Shown in pieces: positions 24,743 to 33,683 of a stretch of DNA of 64,000 nucleotides. Each line of letters starts with the position of its first letter. The stretch's first letter is position 1. This stretch comes from Rathayibacter sp. VKM Ac-2857. GTDB taxonomy: Bacteria; Actinomycetota; Actinomycetes; Actinomycetales; Microbacteriaceae. The notes beneath the pieces are model-generated. The model ran no database searches. It saw only the letters and a program-made list of their open reading frames with translations, and was not told the DNA's origin. The stretch covers positions 186,001 through 250,000 of the forward strand of contig NZ_JABMLE010000002.1 of the NCBI RefSeq assembly GCF_013205025.1. The letters are read 5' to 3'. Position numbers and translations under genes: made by a program.

Positions 24743-25411
24743 ATGGACACCCTCGACACCACCGACCGCACCCGCGTCACCCGGCTCCGCGACCGCCAGG
24801 TCGTCGACCGCGGCGCCCTCGACGCCCTGCTGGACGAAGCGCTGATCGCGCACGTCGCCGTCGTCCGCGACGGCGCCGCCATCGTGCTGCCGATCCTCTT
24901 CGCCCGCGACGGCGACGACCTGCTGCTGCACGGCTCGAGCGGCGGCGGGCTCCTGCGCGAGGCCGCCCGCGGCTCCCTGCTCACCGTCGCCGTGACCCTG
25001 GTCGACGGCCTCGTCGTCGCCCGCTCCGCCTTCGACAGCTCGATGAACTACCGCTCCGCGATGATCCTCGGCCGCGCCGAGGCCGTCGAGGGCCCCGGCA
25101 AGGCCCGCGCCCTCGACCTGCTCACCGAGCGCTTCCTGCCCGGCCGCCCCGCCGAGACCCGCCCGAGCACCGCCCGCGAGATCGCGGCCACCCTCGTCCT
25201 CTGCCTCCCCCTCGCCGAGGCCAGCCTCAAGATCCGCGCCGCCGGCCCCTCCGACGACGCCGACCAGACTCCGGGCGTCTGGGCCGGCACCGTCCCCCTG
25301 GTCACCCGCACCCTCGCCCCGGTCCCCGCCCCCGGCTCCGCGCCCGAGCTCCCGGCGTCCGCGACCGCCTTCACCCGCGCGGTCGACAGCACGGTGCCGC
25401 CCTTCCGCTGA
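24743..25411 (+). CDS. Pyridoxamine 5'-phosphate oxidase-family FMN-binding protein
   Basis: A 222-residue split-barrel flavoprotein. Central features are AHVAVVRDGAAIVLPILFARDGDDLLLHGS and SAFDSSMNYRSAMILGRAEAV, the usual beta-barrel strands of the nitroimidazole-reductase-like branch of the PNPOx clan. The specific substrate is unknown. It is divergent from the MocR regulator, with a 79-bp intergenic region that should hold the regulator's binding sites; I see TGGACCACT there but no clear direct repeat. Genes so arranged are typically activated by MocR proteins in response to vitamin B6 compounds. Confidence 0.85.
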   Translation: MDTLDTTDRTRVTRLRDRQVVDRGALDALLDEALIAHVAVVRDGAAIVLPILFARDGDDLLLHGSSGGGLLREAARGSLLTVAVTLVDGLVVARSAFDSSMNYRSAMILGRAEAVEGPGKARALDLLTERFLPGRPAETRPSTAREIAATLVLCLPLAEASLKIRAAGPSDDADQTPGVWAGTVPLVTRTLAPVPAPGSAPELPASATAFTRAVDSTVPPFR

Positions 25412-25429
25412 CCCCGCGCCTGCATCAGG

Positions 25430-25647
25430 GGACGAGTCCGCAGACCCGCCCGGTCGACGACGGCGGGTCTCGATACGCCCCTCCGGGGCTACTCGACCAG
25501 CATGAAGGGCCGCCCCCCCCTGCTGATCGAGTAGCCCGCGCAGCGGGCGTATCGAGATCCACCCGAGTCAGCAGGCGAGTCTGCAGACCTGCCCTGCTGA
25601 CATCGCCGGGTCTCGATACGCCCCTCCGGGGCTACTCGACCAGCATG
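25430..25647. repeat. Repeat cluster 2: beta-alpha-spacer-beta arms
   Basis: A partial spacer (GACGAGTCCGCAGACCCGCC) is followed by a beta arm at 25465-25504, an alpha arm at 25520-25563, a full spacer with CTGCAG, and a second beta arm at 25608-25647. It lies between convergent genes. The following 25648-25768 is GC-rich, with no gene I can support. Confidence 0.88.
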
Positions 25648-25768
25648 CTGGGGCCCCCCGCCGAGCACGAGGAGCGGGTGCGGTGCCTCGTCGCGGCTCC
25701 TGGCTCGGGTCTGGCGGGCGCGCCGCAGGCGCGCGGGAAGGAGCCGCGGCGAGGTACCGCACCCGCGC

Positions 25769-25819
25769 CGTCACGCAGTGACGCGCCCCGAGCCGTACCC
25801 GCGCCGTCGCGCAGCGACG
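25769..25819. terminator. Two tandem hairpins near the AI-2E gene stop
   Basis: CGTCAC-GCA-GTGACG (25769-25783) and CGTCGC-GCA-GCGACG (25805-25819) are repeated with a 36-bp period, the compensating base change keeping both stems perfect. They lie just beyond the stop of the minus-strand transporter gene, so a terminator role is plausible. Confidence 0.5.
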
Positions 25820-25833
25820 CGCCGAAGTGGACC

Positions 25834-26985
25834 CTACTTCGTGTCCTGCCTCGGGAACACGACCTTCTGCACCACGATGATCACCGACGCCGCCACCGGG
25901 ATCGCCACGAGCGCCCCCAGTACCCCCGCGAGCGTCCCGCCCGCGACGGCCGCGATGACGACGACCGCACCCGGCACGGACACTGCGCGGTTCATGATCC
26001 GCGGGCTGAGGATGTACGCCTCGACCTGCATGTAGACGAGGTAGTAGATCGCCGCGACCAGCGCCGTCACCGGCGACGCGAGCAGGCAGGCGAGCGAGAT
26101 GATGACGGCGCCCGAGATCGTCCCGACGAGCGGGATCAGCGACCCGAGGAAGGCCACGCAGGCCAGCAGCGCCGGCACCGGGCCGCCGATGATCAGCAGC
26201 AGGATGAAGGTCAGCACGCCGTTGACGGCTGCGAGCGAGACCTGGCCCACGACGTAGCGGCCGACCGCGCCGGTGATCTCCTCGCCGACCTCGCGCGCCT
26301 TCGGGCGGTGGGAGGCGGGTGCGAAGCGGTACGCGACCGACTTCATCGAGCGCAGCGAGGCGAGGAAGTAGAGGGTGAGGATCAGCACGATGATCGCGCC
26401 GGTCACGCCGCTCGCGATGCCGCTGCCGACCGCGAGGATGCCGCCGCCGAGCGAGAGCAGGTTGTCCGGGTTGCCGATGAAGCTCTGCACGTTGCCGATG
26501 AGCGAGTCGACGTCGACGACGCCGCTGAGCTGCCGCTCCAGGTCGAGCACCCACGGCTGCGAGGCGATGTCGGAGACGATCCGGGGAGCGCTGGTCACGA
26601 AGATCGTGAGCTGCTCGATCAGGATCGGGATGATGTAGAGGAGCAGCCCGGCGAAGATCAGCAGCACCGAGGCCAGCACGATCGTGATCGCCAGGGCGCG
26701 CGGGATCTTCTTGCTCTCCAGCCAGGAGACGAGCGGGTCGAGGCCGAGCGCGAAGAACAGCGCGACGAAGACGTAGGTCAGCACCGTGCTCAGCGAGACG
26801 ACCAGTCCGCCGACCACGAGCGCCACCAGCACGCCGAGGCCGCCGAAGAGGCCGATGCGGAACGAGCGGATGGTGAACTGCGGCCGCTCGGGGTCGCTCG
26901 ACACCACGATGTCGGGCTCCACCGCGGGCTGGGCGGGCGCGGCGGCACGCCGGCGAGAGCGGGCGAAGGCGCGCGGGGTGATCAT
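25834..26985 (-). CDS. AI-2E family transporter (TqsA/PerM type)
   Basis: A 383-residue membrane protein with about eight hydrophobic segments. It contains FALGLDPLVSWLESKKIPRALAI near TM2 and the family block FLGSLIPLVGTISGAVI with LVYMQVEAYILSPRIMNRAVSV, the most conserved part of the AI-2E exporter family. Members carry out Na+/H+ antiport or signal export; the substrate here is not known. The N-terminal 40 residues are basic and cytoplasmic. It is convergent with the FMN-barrel gene across repeat cluster 2. Confidence 0.92.
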   Translation of the reverse strand: MITPRAFARSRRRAAAPAQPAVEPDIVVSSDPERPQFTIRSFRIGLFGGLGVLVALVVGGLVVSLSTVLTYVFVALFFALGLDPLVSWLESKKIPRALAITIVLASVLLIFAGLLLYIIPILIEQLTIFVTSAPRIVSDIASQPWVLDLERQLSGVVDVDSLIGNVQSFIGNPDNLLSLGGGILAVGSGIASGVTGAIIVLILTLYFLASLRSMKSVAYRFAPASHRPKAREVGEEITGAVGRYVVGQVSLAAVNGVLTFILLLIIGGPVPALLACVAFLGSLIPLVGTISGAVIISLACLLASPVTALVAAIYYLVYMQVEAYILSPRIMNRAVSVPGAVVVIAAVAGGTLAGVLGALVAIPVAASVIIVVQKVVFPRQDTK

Positions 26986-27072
26986 GCGTCGAGCGTAGCG
27001 GGGCGCGGACGGCCGCCCGCGCCGCCCGGGAAGGCTTGACGAGGAGCCGCGGCGGGGGCGCTCGCCGGGTGC

Positions 27073-28359
27073 TCAGCGCTCGGGATCGTGCTCGTCGACG
27101 GCCGGGTCGTCGCGGTGCAGCTCGGCGTGCCGGTCCCACTCGCCGAGCAGCTGCTCGACGGCCGCGTGGAAGCGGGCGGTCGCGGCTCCGGGGCTCGTGT
27201 CACCGAAGTAGTGCGCGACCCAGCGCTCGAGCCGCTCGACGGCCGCGTCGTCGTGCTCGACGCTCTCGAGCCGCGTGACGACCGCGCCCGCGTCCTCGGC
27301 GCGGAGCCACTCCGCGTCGCCCAGGTAGCCGGACTCGTCGACCTCGGCCAGCGAGCTGGTCGGCCGCGTCACCAGCAGTGGGCGGCCGGTCGCGAGCCGG
27401 TCGTAGACCATGGCCGAGACGTCGAGCACCGCGACGTCGGCGGTGAGCTGCCAGCCGAGCTCGGCGGAGGTGTCGTGCACGTGCCGGGCGCTCGGGTCCG
27501 CCGCGTTCGCCGCCGCGATCAGGGCGACGATCTCGCGGTCGGCGGCCCCGTAGGCCGGATCGACGGCGCCGCTGCGCGGGTGCGGCCGGTAGACGAGGCG
27601 GTAGCGGCGATCGGCGAGCAGGGCGCGGGTCAGCGCGACGCCGTGGGTTCGGACCGAGCCGTAGCCGGCGGCCGGGCGGTCGCCCTCCCAGGTGGGGGCG
27701 TAGAGCACGACCCGGCGCTCGTCCGCGGGGTACGGGGTGCGGCCCGAGACGTGGTCCGCCTGCGGGCGGCCGATGGCGATCGCGCGCTTGTCGAAGTCGA
27801 AGTCCCAGAGTACGCGGCGCAGGCGCGCGAGCGCGGCGTCGCCGGCGACGAAGCTGTAGTCGTACGCCTTGAACTGGTTGGTCGTCATGTACATCTTGTC
27901 GCTCTCGCCGTGGTTGACGAAGACGTGCCAGCGGCGTCCGTAGCGCATCATCTGGAAGTTGCGCGCGTTCTGGTTGACGTAGAGGACGACGCGGAGCGGC
28001 TGCTCGTCGATGGCGGTCTCGAGGTCGGCGACGGAGCGCACGTGCGCGACCGGGACCGGGCTCTCGCGCAGCAGCGCCCGGGTCGCGGATGCGTTCCGGG
28101 AGAGGATCACGACGGGGTGGGTCTTCGCGAGCTCCTGCAGCGGGGCGTACCACTGGCGCAGCTGGTAGAGGTTGATGTCGCCGTCGGCGAAGTAGACGCC
28201 GATCTCGAAGAGGCCGGGCGTCAGCGGTGCGCGCTCGGCGAGCTCGCGGGCGACGTCGCGGCGAGCGCGCCGGGCGATGAGCAGGTCGCGGGCCACTCCG
28301 CGCGCCAGCGTCGCATCCCGGAGCAGACGGGAGAGGACGGCGCGGGGGGCGGGAGTCAT
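27073..28359 (-). CDS. CDP-glycerol:glycerophosphate glycerophosphotransferase family protein
   Basis: A 428-residue GT-B-like enzyme. It has the TagB/TagF-type features MRYGRRWHVFVNHGESDKMY, with the catalytic-loop His, VVLYAPTWEGDRPA, YRPHPRSGAVDP and, late, VAVLDVSAMVYDRLATGRPLLVTRP, where a D-S-S-type binding loop contacts CDP. It transfers glycerol- or polyol-phosphate units from a CDP-activated donor to a lipid-linked acceptor, which fits wall polymer synthesis together with the TagG/TagH genes at 18.5-20.1 kb. It is separated from the amylosucrase-like gene upstream by repeat cluster 3. Confidence 0.9.
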   Translation of the reverse strand: MTPAPRAVLSRLLRDATLARGVARDLLIARRARRDVARELAERAPLTPGLFEIGVYFADGDINLYQLRQWYAPLQELAKTHPVVILSRNASATRALLRESPVPVAHVRSVADLETAIDEQPLRVVLYVNQNARNFQMMRYGRRWHVFVNHGESDKMYMTTNQFKAYDYSFVAGDAALARLRRVLWDFDFDKRAIAIGRPQADHVSGRTPYPADERRVVLYAPTWEGDRPAAGYGSVRTHGVALTRALLADRRYRLVYRPHPRSGAVDPAYGAADREIVALIAAANAADPSARHVHDTSAELGWQLTADVAVLDVSAMVYDRLATGRPLLVTRPTSSLAEVDESGYLGDAEWLRAEDAGAVVTRLESVEHDDAAVERLERWVAHYFGDTSPGAATARFHAAVEQLLGEWDRHAELHRDDPAVDEHDPER

Positions 28360-28385
28360 CCGTCCAGGCTACAAGCCGGGGTTCT

Positions 28386-28816
28386 GTCTGCTGATCGAGG
28401 AGCCCGCAGAGCGGACAGCATGCTGATCGAGTAGCCCGCGCAGCGGGCGTATCGAGATCCACCGACGTCGGAAGACGAGTCTGCAGACCGCCGTGCAGAC
28501 GAGGGCGGGTCTCGATACGCCCCTCCGGGGCTACTCGACCAGCATGTGTGCGGGCGTTTCTTCCAGGTAGATCGACCGGCGTCAGAAGACGAGTCTGCAG
28601 ACCCACCCTGCTGAGGACGGCGGGTCTCGATACGCCCCTCCGGGGCTACTCGACCAGCATGTGTGCGGCGTCTCTTCCAAGGAGATCCATGCTGATCGAG
28701 TAGCCCGCGCAGCGGGCGTATCGAGATCGACCGGCGTCAGAAGACCAGTCTGCAGACCCACCCTGCTGAGGACGGCGGGTCTCGATACGCCCCTCCGGGG
28801 CTACTCGTCCAGCTTG
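28386..28816. repeat. Repeat cluster 3: alternating alpha and beta arms, the last inside the amylosucrase stop
   Basis: A decayed alpha arm lies near 28386, then alpha 28419-28463, beta 28507-28546, beta 28622-28661, alpha 28688-28732 and beta 28777-28816. Spacers with GAGTCTGCAGACC separate alpha from beta. The final beta arm, read on the minus strand, contributes the last codons (KLDE) and the TAG of the amylosucrase-like gene. Confidence 0.9.
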
Positions 28817-30777
28817 TGGGGCACCGGGGTGACCCGGAGCCAGACGAACTGCAGGGGGGCGAGGCGGAAGCCCTCGCGGAGGTCGACGGCGATCTCGGTG
28901 ACCAGGTCGAGCGCCGCCGGCGCGAAGCCGCCGAAGCGCTCGGGCGCGATCTCCTGCGCCTCGTCCGAGACGTTCGCCAGGACGAGCACCGCCTCGCCGT
29001 CGCCGGGGCGCTGGTAGCCGAGGACGTGGTCGTTCACCGCGTCGAAGACGGTGAGGGCGTTCCCCGCGAAGAGGTCGGTCCGCTTGCGCACCGCGATGAG
29101 GTGCAGGAGCCCGCCGAAGATCTCGGCCGCATCGGCCCCCGGGGTCTCGCGCTCGGCGTAGCGCTCCGCGGGCCGCCGCGGGCGGTTCACCCAGCGGGAG
29201 TCGCCCGCGGTGCTCGGATCGTCCAGATAGCCGTGGTCGTTCAGCTGTCCCACCTCGTCTCCGAGGTAGAGCAGCGGCAGACCGCCGGTGCTGAGCGCGA
29301 TCGAGTGCGCGAGCAGCACCCGGTCGATCCCGTACGGGTCGCCGGCCTCGACGCCCGCGAGCGACGCGGTCGTGCCGGACACCCGCCGGTCGCCCGTGCG
29401 CGGGTTCTCCTGGAACGGCACGCCCCGGGCGAAGGTCCCCTCGAAGCGGTCGGTGTAGAAGTCGTTGAGGAAGCGACGGTGCCCGGCCGCGTCGATGCCG
29501 AGCTCGGCCGCGTCCTCGTCGGCGAAGGTCCAGCCGATGTCGTCGTGCCCGCGGACGTAGTTGACCCACGCCGTGCCGGCCGGCAGCGCGTGGCGCCGCT
29601 CGAGCGCCTGGGCGAGCAGCCGGACGTCGCGCGTCGCGAGCGCCTCCCAGGTCAGGGCCATCTGCAGCGGATTGTAGGAGAGCTGGCACTCCTCGAGGTC
29701 GATGTACTCGATCACCTCGTCGGGGTGCACGATCGCCTCGGACTTGAAGAGCAGCGACGGCGCCGCGAGCCGGCAGACCTCGTTGAACGCACGGAGCAGC
29801 AGGTGCGCCTCGGGCTGCGACTCGCAGGTGGTGCCGAGCTCCTTCCAGATGAAGGCGACCGCGTCCATCCGCAGCGCGTCGACGCCCTGGTTGGCGAGGA
29901 AGAGCATCTCGCCGGCCATGGCGCGGAAGACCTCGGGGTTCGAGTAGTTGAGGTCCCACTGGTAGCGGTGGAAGGTCGCCCACACCCAGCGGCCGTCCTC
30001 GAGCTGCACGAACGAGCCGGGGTGGTCGTCGGGGAAGATCTCGCGGGTGGTGCGCTCGAAGGCGTCCGGCTGCTCGCGGTCCGGGTAGATCCAGTAGTAG
30101 TCCTCGAAGCGCTGCTCGCCCGCGAGCGCCTTCTGCGCCCACTCGTGCTCGTTCGAGGTGTGGTTGAAGACGAAGTCGACGACCAGCGCGATGCCGTGCT
30201 CGCGCAGCTCGGCCGCGAGCCGGCGCAGGTCGTCCATGTCGCCGAGGTCCGGGCGCACGCGGCGGTAGCTGGACACCGCGTAGCCGCCGTCCGACTCCCC
30301 CTCCGGCGCGTCGAAGACCGGCATCAGGTGCAGGTAGTTGAGCCCGATCTGGCGGAAGTAGGGGATCTCGGCGCGCAGCCCCGCGAGGTCGCCGGCGAAG
30401 CGGTCGACATAGCAGACGCCGCCGAGCGCCTTGTTCGAGAGGAACCAGTCCGGGTGCTGGCCGCGGGCGCGGTCGAGCGCGCGGAGGTCCTCCGGGCGCT
30501 CCTGCCACGAGGTCGCGGCGAGCTCGACCAGGGCGACGATCTGCTCGACGAGGTCGTCGCGTCGGGCGTAGACCGCGGAGAGCAGGTCGACCAGCCGCGG
30601 GAGGCGCGCATCGAGTCGGGTCTGGACCTCCGGATCGGCGACCGCGCCGCCGAGGGCGTCGACCCGCGAGCGGACCACCGCGATGAGGTCGCCAGGCAGG
30701 GGCACCGGCTCGTCCTGCACTGCACCGGGCAGCACAGAACCGGGCAGCGCAGAGGGGAGCTGCGTCGAATCGAACAC
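28801..30777 (-). CDS. GH13 amylosucrase-like alpha-glucan enzyme
   Basis: A 658-residue GH13 protein with an N-terminal helical domain (residues 1-110) and HPDWFLSNKALGGVCYVDRF, diagnostic of amylosucrases. The catalytic Asp is in VDALRMDAVAFIW, the general acid Glu in LLFKSEAIVHPDE, and the third Asp in WVNYVRGHDDIGW. Amylosucrases split sucrose and build alpha-1,4-glucan; sucrose hydrolase activity is an alternative. The start is GTG with GGAAGGA upstream and a TAGCAT box 48 nt upstream at 30830-30825. The C-terminal four residues and stop are encoded by a repeat arm, so the ancestral end may have been different. Confidence 0.9.
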   Translation of the reverse strand: MFDSTQLPSALPGSVLPGAVQDEPVPLPGDLIAVVRSRVDALGGAVADPEVQTRLDARLPRLVDLLSAVYARRDDLVEQIVALVELAATSWQERPEDLRALDRARGQHPDWFLSNKALGGVCYVDRFAGDLAGLRAEIPYFRQIGLNYLHLMPVFDAPEGESDGGYAVSSYRRVRPDLGDMDDLRRLAAELREHGIALVVDFVFNHTSNEHEWAQKALAGEQRFEDYYWIYPDREQPDAFERTTREIFPDDHPGSFVQLEDGRWVWATFHRYQWDLNYSNPEVFRAMAGEMLFLANQGVDALRMDAVAFIWKELGTTCESQPEAHLLLRAFNEVCRLAAPSLLFKSEAIVHPDEVIEYIDLEECQLSYNPLQMALTWEALATRDVRLLAQALERRHALPAGTAWVNYVRGHDDIGWTFADEDAAELGIDAAGHRRFLNDFYTDRFEGTFARGVPFQENPRTGDRRVSGTTASLAGVEAGDPYGIDRVLLAHSIALSTGGLPLLYLGDEVGQLNDHGYLDDPSTAGDSRWVNRPRRPAERYAERETPGADAAEIFGGLLHLIAVRKRTDLFAGNALTVFDAVNDHVLGYQRPGDGEAVLVLANVSDEAQEIAPERFGGFAPAALDLVTEIAVDLREGFRLAPLQFVWLRVTPVPHKLDE

Positions 30778-30827
30778 CGTCGTCCTTCCGAAGGGCTTCC
30801 GCCCGGCGGGGGGCGGATTCCCCGATG

Positions 30828-31715
30828 CTAGACGATCGGGGGACGCCCGGCGACCGTCATGCGCAGCAGCGTCCGACCTGCCAGAATGCGGCGCTCCCCC
30901 GGGTCGGCGGTCCAGCCCTCGCGCCAGCCGGCGAACCAGGCCCGCAGTGCCGGGCGGTCGCTCCGCCAGCGCAGGCACTGGATCGCGGTCCACGAGGCGA
31001 CGTAGGCGAGCGCGAGCGGAGCCGGCAGCGAGCGGCGGGCGAGCCACACCCGGTTGCGGGCGTTGAGGCGGTAGTAGTCGGCGTGCCGGGTCTGCTGGAT
31101 CACCGGGTGCTGCGCGACGAGCTCGCCCGCGTACCAGGTGCTGCGGCCGGTGTCCCAGACCCGCCAGGCCAGTTCGATGCCCTCGTGCGCGTAGAAGAAG
31201 GGAGCGGCCCAGCCGCCGGTCTGCTCGAAGACGTCGCGCCGCAGCACCACCGCGCCCTCCCAGACCGAGAAGACCGGTCCGGAGCGGCGCGGGTCGCCCT
31301 TGAGGATGCGCGGGGTCCAGCGCCGGGGCGCGGGCGTGCCGTCGACGCTGTCCACGCGCGGCTGCACCATCCCGATCCGGCGCGGCGAGGCGAGCAGCGC
31401 GATCGCGTCGCGGAGGAAGCTCGGGGAGGGCACGCGCGCGTCGTCGTCGAGGAAGAACAGGTACTCCCCCGCGACGGACGGAACACCGGCGTTGCGGCCG
31501 GCCGGGATGCCGAGGTTCTCCGGCAGCGCGAGCGCGCGGACGCCCTCGGGCAGTCCCTCGGGCACCCAGCCGTTGCCGACGCAGACGACGTCGAGCTCGA
31601 CGCCCTCCTGCGCGAGGACGCTGGCGAGCCCGGCCGCGAGGTCGTCGGGGCGCGTGCCCTGGGTCAGGACGACGACGCCGACCCGCGGCATCGCGCCCGG
31701 CTCAGGAGCGGACAC
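30828..31715 (-). CDS. Glycosyltransferase family 2 protein
   Basis: A 295-residue GT-A enzyme with GVVVLTQGTRPDDLAAGLAS at the nucleotide-binding start, the motif YLFFLDDDARVPS (metal-binding DDD) and the acceptor loop AHEGIELAWRVWDTG, where an ED/EE-type base usually lies. C-terminal residues include one weak membrane-associated helix. It transfers a sugar to an unknown acceptor. It starts at GTG 31715, overlapping the CDP-alcohol phosphotransferase gene by 14 bp; an ATG eight codons later is the alternative. It is third in a coupled three-gene run (32.5-33.6, 31.7-32.5 and this gene). Confidence 0.88.
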   Translation of the reverse strand: MSAPEPGAMPRVGVVVLTQGTRPDDLAAGLASVLAQEGVELDVVCVGNGWVPEGLPEGVRALALPENLGIPAGRNAGVPSVAGEYLFFLDDDARVPSPSFLRDAIALLASPRRIGMVQPRVDSVDGTPAPRRWTPRILKGDPRRSGPVFSVWEGAVVLRRDVFEQTGGWAAPFFYAHEGIELAWRVWDTGRSTWYAGELVAQHPVIQQTRHADYYRLNARNRVWLARRSLPAPLALAYVASWTAIQCLRWRSDRPALRAWFAGWREGWTADPGERRILAGRTLLRMTVAGRPPIV

Positions 31716-32502
31716 GCTTGGACGCCATGATCGCGACGAAGTGCCCGACGAGCGCGAGGAGCGCGAGCGGGAGCAGCGCCGAGACGAGCACGCGATCGGC
31801 GGTGCCGGCGCCCACCAGCAGCCCGACCAGGCTCGCGGCGAAGGCCAGCATGGTCAGCTCGACCGAGTGGTAGAGCCGGTGGAACGGCAGGAACCGCGCG
31901 GCGCGGCGCAGGCGGGCGAGCGCGGAGGAGGACGGCGTCGCCTCCCCCTTCGTATCGGCGAGCTTCGTCAGCCCGGCGTTCGCCCGGGCGACGTGCACCA
32001 TGTCGTTGAGCGCCTTGTTCAGCACGATCACCAGCGCCAGAGCGAGGCCGATCGTCGTCCAAAGGAAGTCCTCGGGAGCGTCGAAGGGGAGGCCCGCGGC
32101 GCGCAGCCCGAGCGCGATCGGGATCAGCGACTCGGTCGTGTAGTGGCCGACCTTGTCCAGGAAGACGCCGGCGGGCGACGAGGTCCGGCGCCAGCGCGCG
32201 ACCTCGCCGTCGCAGCAGTCCACGAGCATTTGCAGCTGCCCGAGGATCAGCGCGAGGGCGGCGCCAGCGATCCCCGGGATCAGCAGCGCGGCGGCGGCGC
32301 TCCAGCCGACCAGGATCATCAGCCCGGTCACGCCGTTCGCCGAGATCGAGGTGCGCAGCAGCAGCATCGTCAGGTACGGCGAGAAGCGGCGCAGGTAGAG
32401 CGAGGCGGTCCAGTGCTCGGCGTTCCGGCGCCCGCGGACCTCGGGCGGCTGGGCGACGGCGCGGAGCTCGGCGATCGATCGCGGTCTGGCGGTGCTGGTC
32501 AT
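31702..32502 (-). CDS. CDP-alcohol phosphatidyltransferase family membrane enzyme
   Basis: A 266-residue membrane protein with about six helices. It has the family motif DCCDGEVARWRRTSSPAG followed by VFLDKVGHY. The usual pattern is D-x2-DG-x2-AR-x8-G-x3-D-x3-D. Here the first three Asp positions are present, but the last Asp is His. The enzyme would transfer a phospho-alcohol from a CDP-linked donor to an acceptor in the membrane. Its ATG overlaps the GT2 gene stop upstream by 4 bp (ATGA), and its own stop lies within the next GT2 gene's start region. It fits a surface glycolipid or phosphoglycan assembly set. Confidence 0.88.
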   Translation of the reverse strand: MTSTARPRSIAELRAVAQPPEVRGRRNAEHWTASLYLRRFSPYLTMLLLRTSISANGVTGLMILVGWSAAAALLIPGIAGAALALILGQLQMLVDCCDGEVARWRRTSSPAGVFLDKVGHYTTESLIPIALGLRAAGLPFDAPEDFLWTTIGLALALVIVLNKALNDMVHVARANAGLTKLADTKGEATPSSSALARLRRAARFLPFHRLYHSVELTMLAFAASLVGLLVGAGTADRVLVSALLPLALLALVGHFVAIMASKRVRS

Positions 32503-33593
32503 GCGTCCCTCGCGGAGTCGGCGGCGGGGTCGGCCGCGGGGTGGTGGCGGTGCGCCGCGATGTTGCTGGTGAAGCCCGCGAAGCCGAGCACGAAGCCGGT
32601 GCCCCACGCGACGTGGATCGAGGGGATCACGACGAGGAACCACAGCATCGCGCGCGGTCCGTCGGCGCGCGCCACGGCGACGGTCGCCGCCGCGACCAGC
32701 AGCAGGTAGCCGACCGGGACGACGAGGCCGAGCAGCAGCCAGGGCGCCGCACCGAGCAGCGCCTGCACAGCTCCGGCGATCCCCAGGAGCACGCCGAGGG
32801 CGAGAAGCGCCACGAGGACGGGGGGTGCGAAGTAGCGGACGGAGCGCGAGGCCGGGAACAGCCGGGTCAGCTCCCCGCGCCACATCCCGGTGGAGAGGAA
32901 CTGCCGCAGCAGCGCCCGCATCGACGGCCGGGGGCGGTAGGTGACGGTGAGCCGCGGGGTGAACCAGACGAGGCCGCCCGCCTCGCGCAGCCGGCGGTTC
33001 AGCTCCCAGTCCTGGCCGCGCTTGAAGCGCTCGTCGAAGAGGCCTGCACGCTCGAGGGCGGAGCGGCGGAAGACGCCGAGGTAGACGGTGTCGGCCGGGC
33101 CCTCCTCGCCGCCGACGTGGTGCGGGGTGCCGCCGAGGCCGATCCGCGAGCCGTAGGCGCGGGCGACGGCGCGCTGGAACGGCGTCAGCCCCTCGGCCGC
33201 CATCACTCCCCCGACGTTCGCGGCGCCCGAGCGCTGCAGCGCCTCGACTGCGATCCGCGCGTAGTCCGGCGGGAGGACCGAGTGCGCGTCGACGCGGACG
33301 ACGACCGGGTGCCGCGACGCGCGGATCGCCGCGTTCAGCCCGGCGGGAGTCGAGCCGACGGAGTTGGCCACCACGCGGATCCGCTCGTCGGCCGCGCTGA
33401 GCTCGGCGACGAGCTGCTCGGTGCCGTCGATGCTCGGCGCCAGCGCGAGGACGACGTCGAACGGCCCGGTGTAGTCCTGGGCCAGCAGGGAGTCGACCGC
33501 CGCCCGCACGTGGGTGACCTCGTTGAGCACGGGCATCACGTAGGAGACGCCGGGCAGATCGGGGAGGTCGTCCGTCGGGGTCTCGGGCTGCAT
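32499..33593 (-). CDS. Glycosyltransferase family 2, membrane-anchored
   Basis: A 364-residue GT2 enzyme: VSYVMPVLNEVTHVRAAVDSLLAQDY, RVDAHSVLPPDY (a DxH/DxD variant), GEEGPADTVYLGVFRR and FKRGQDWELNRRLREAGG, where QDWELNRR matches the Q/RxxRW-like acceptor region. The C-terminal 110 residues hold three to four TM helices. This layout resembles exopolysaccharide glycosyltransferases of the ExoA type. It is first in the coupled set with the CDP-alcohol enzyme and the second GT2. The ATG at 33593 is chosen over an upstream frame extension that lacks family similarity. Confidence 0.9.
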   Translation of the reverse strand: MQPETPTDDLPDLPGVSYVMPVLNEVTHVRAAVDSLLAQDYTGPFDVVLALAPSIDGTEQLVAELSAADERIRVVANSVGSTPAGLNAAIRASRHPVVVRVDAHSVLPPDYARIAVEALQRSGAANVGGVMAAEGLTPFQRAVARAYGSRIGLGGTPHHVGGEEGPADTVYLGVFRRSALERAGLFDERFKRGQDWELNRRLREAGGLVWFTPRLTVTYRPRPSMRALLRQFLSTGMWRGELTRLFPASRSVRYFAPPVLVALLALGVLLGIAGAVQALLGAAPWLLLGLVVPVGYLLLVAAATVAVARADGPRAMLWFLVVIPSIHVAWGTGFVLGFAGFTSNIAAHRHHPAADPAADSARDA

Positions 33594-33683
33594 GGGTCCA
33601 GTTCGTGAGGCGGGGCCGGGCGTCCTGGCCGGACGCGGGCGCCCCACACTACCAGCGGGCCGCACGCCGCCCCGCGGACGCGG

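Noticed and set aside
28801..31047. N-terminal extension of the amylosucrase frame to 31047
   Set aside because: The extension overlaps the GT2 gene and lacks family similarity, while GTG 30777 has a good ribosome site.
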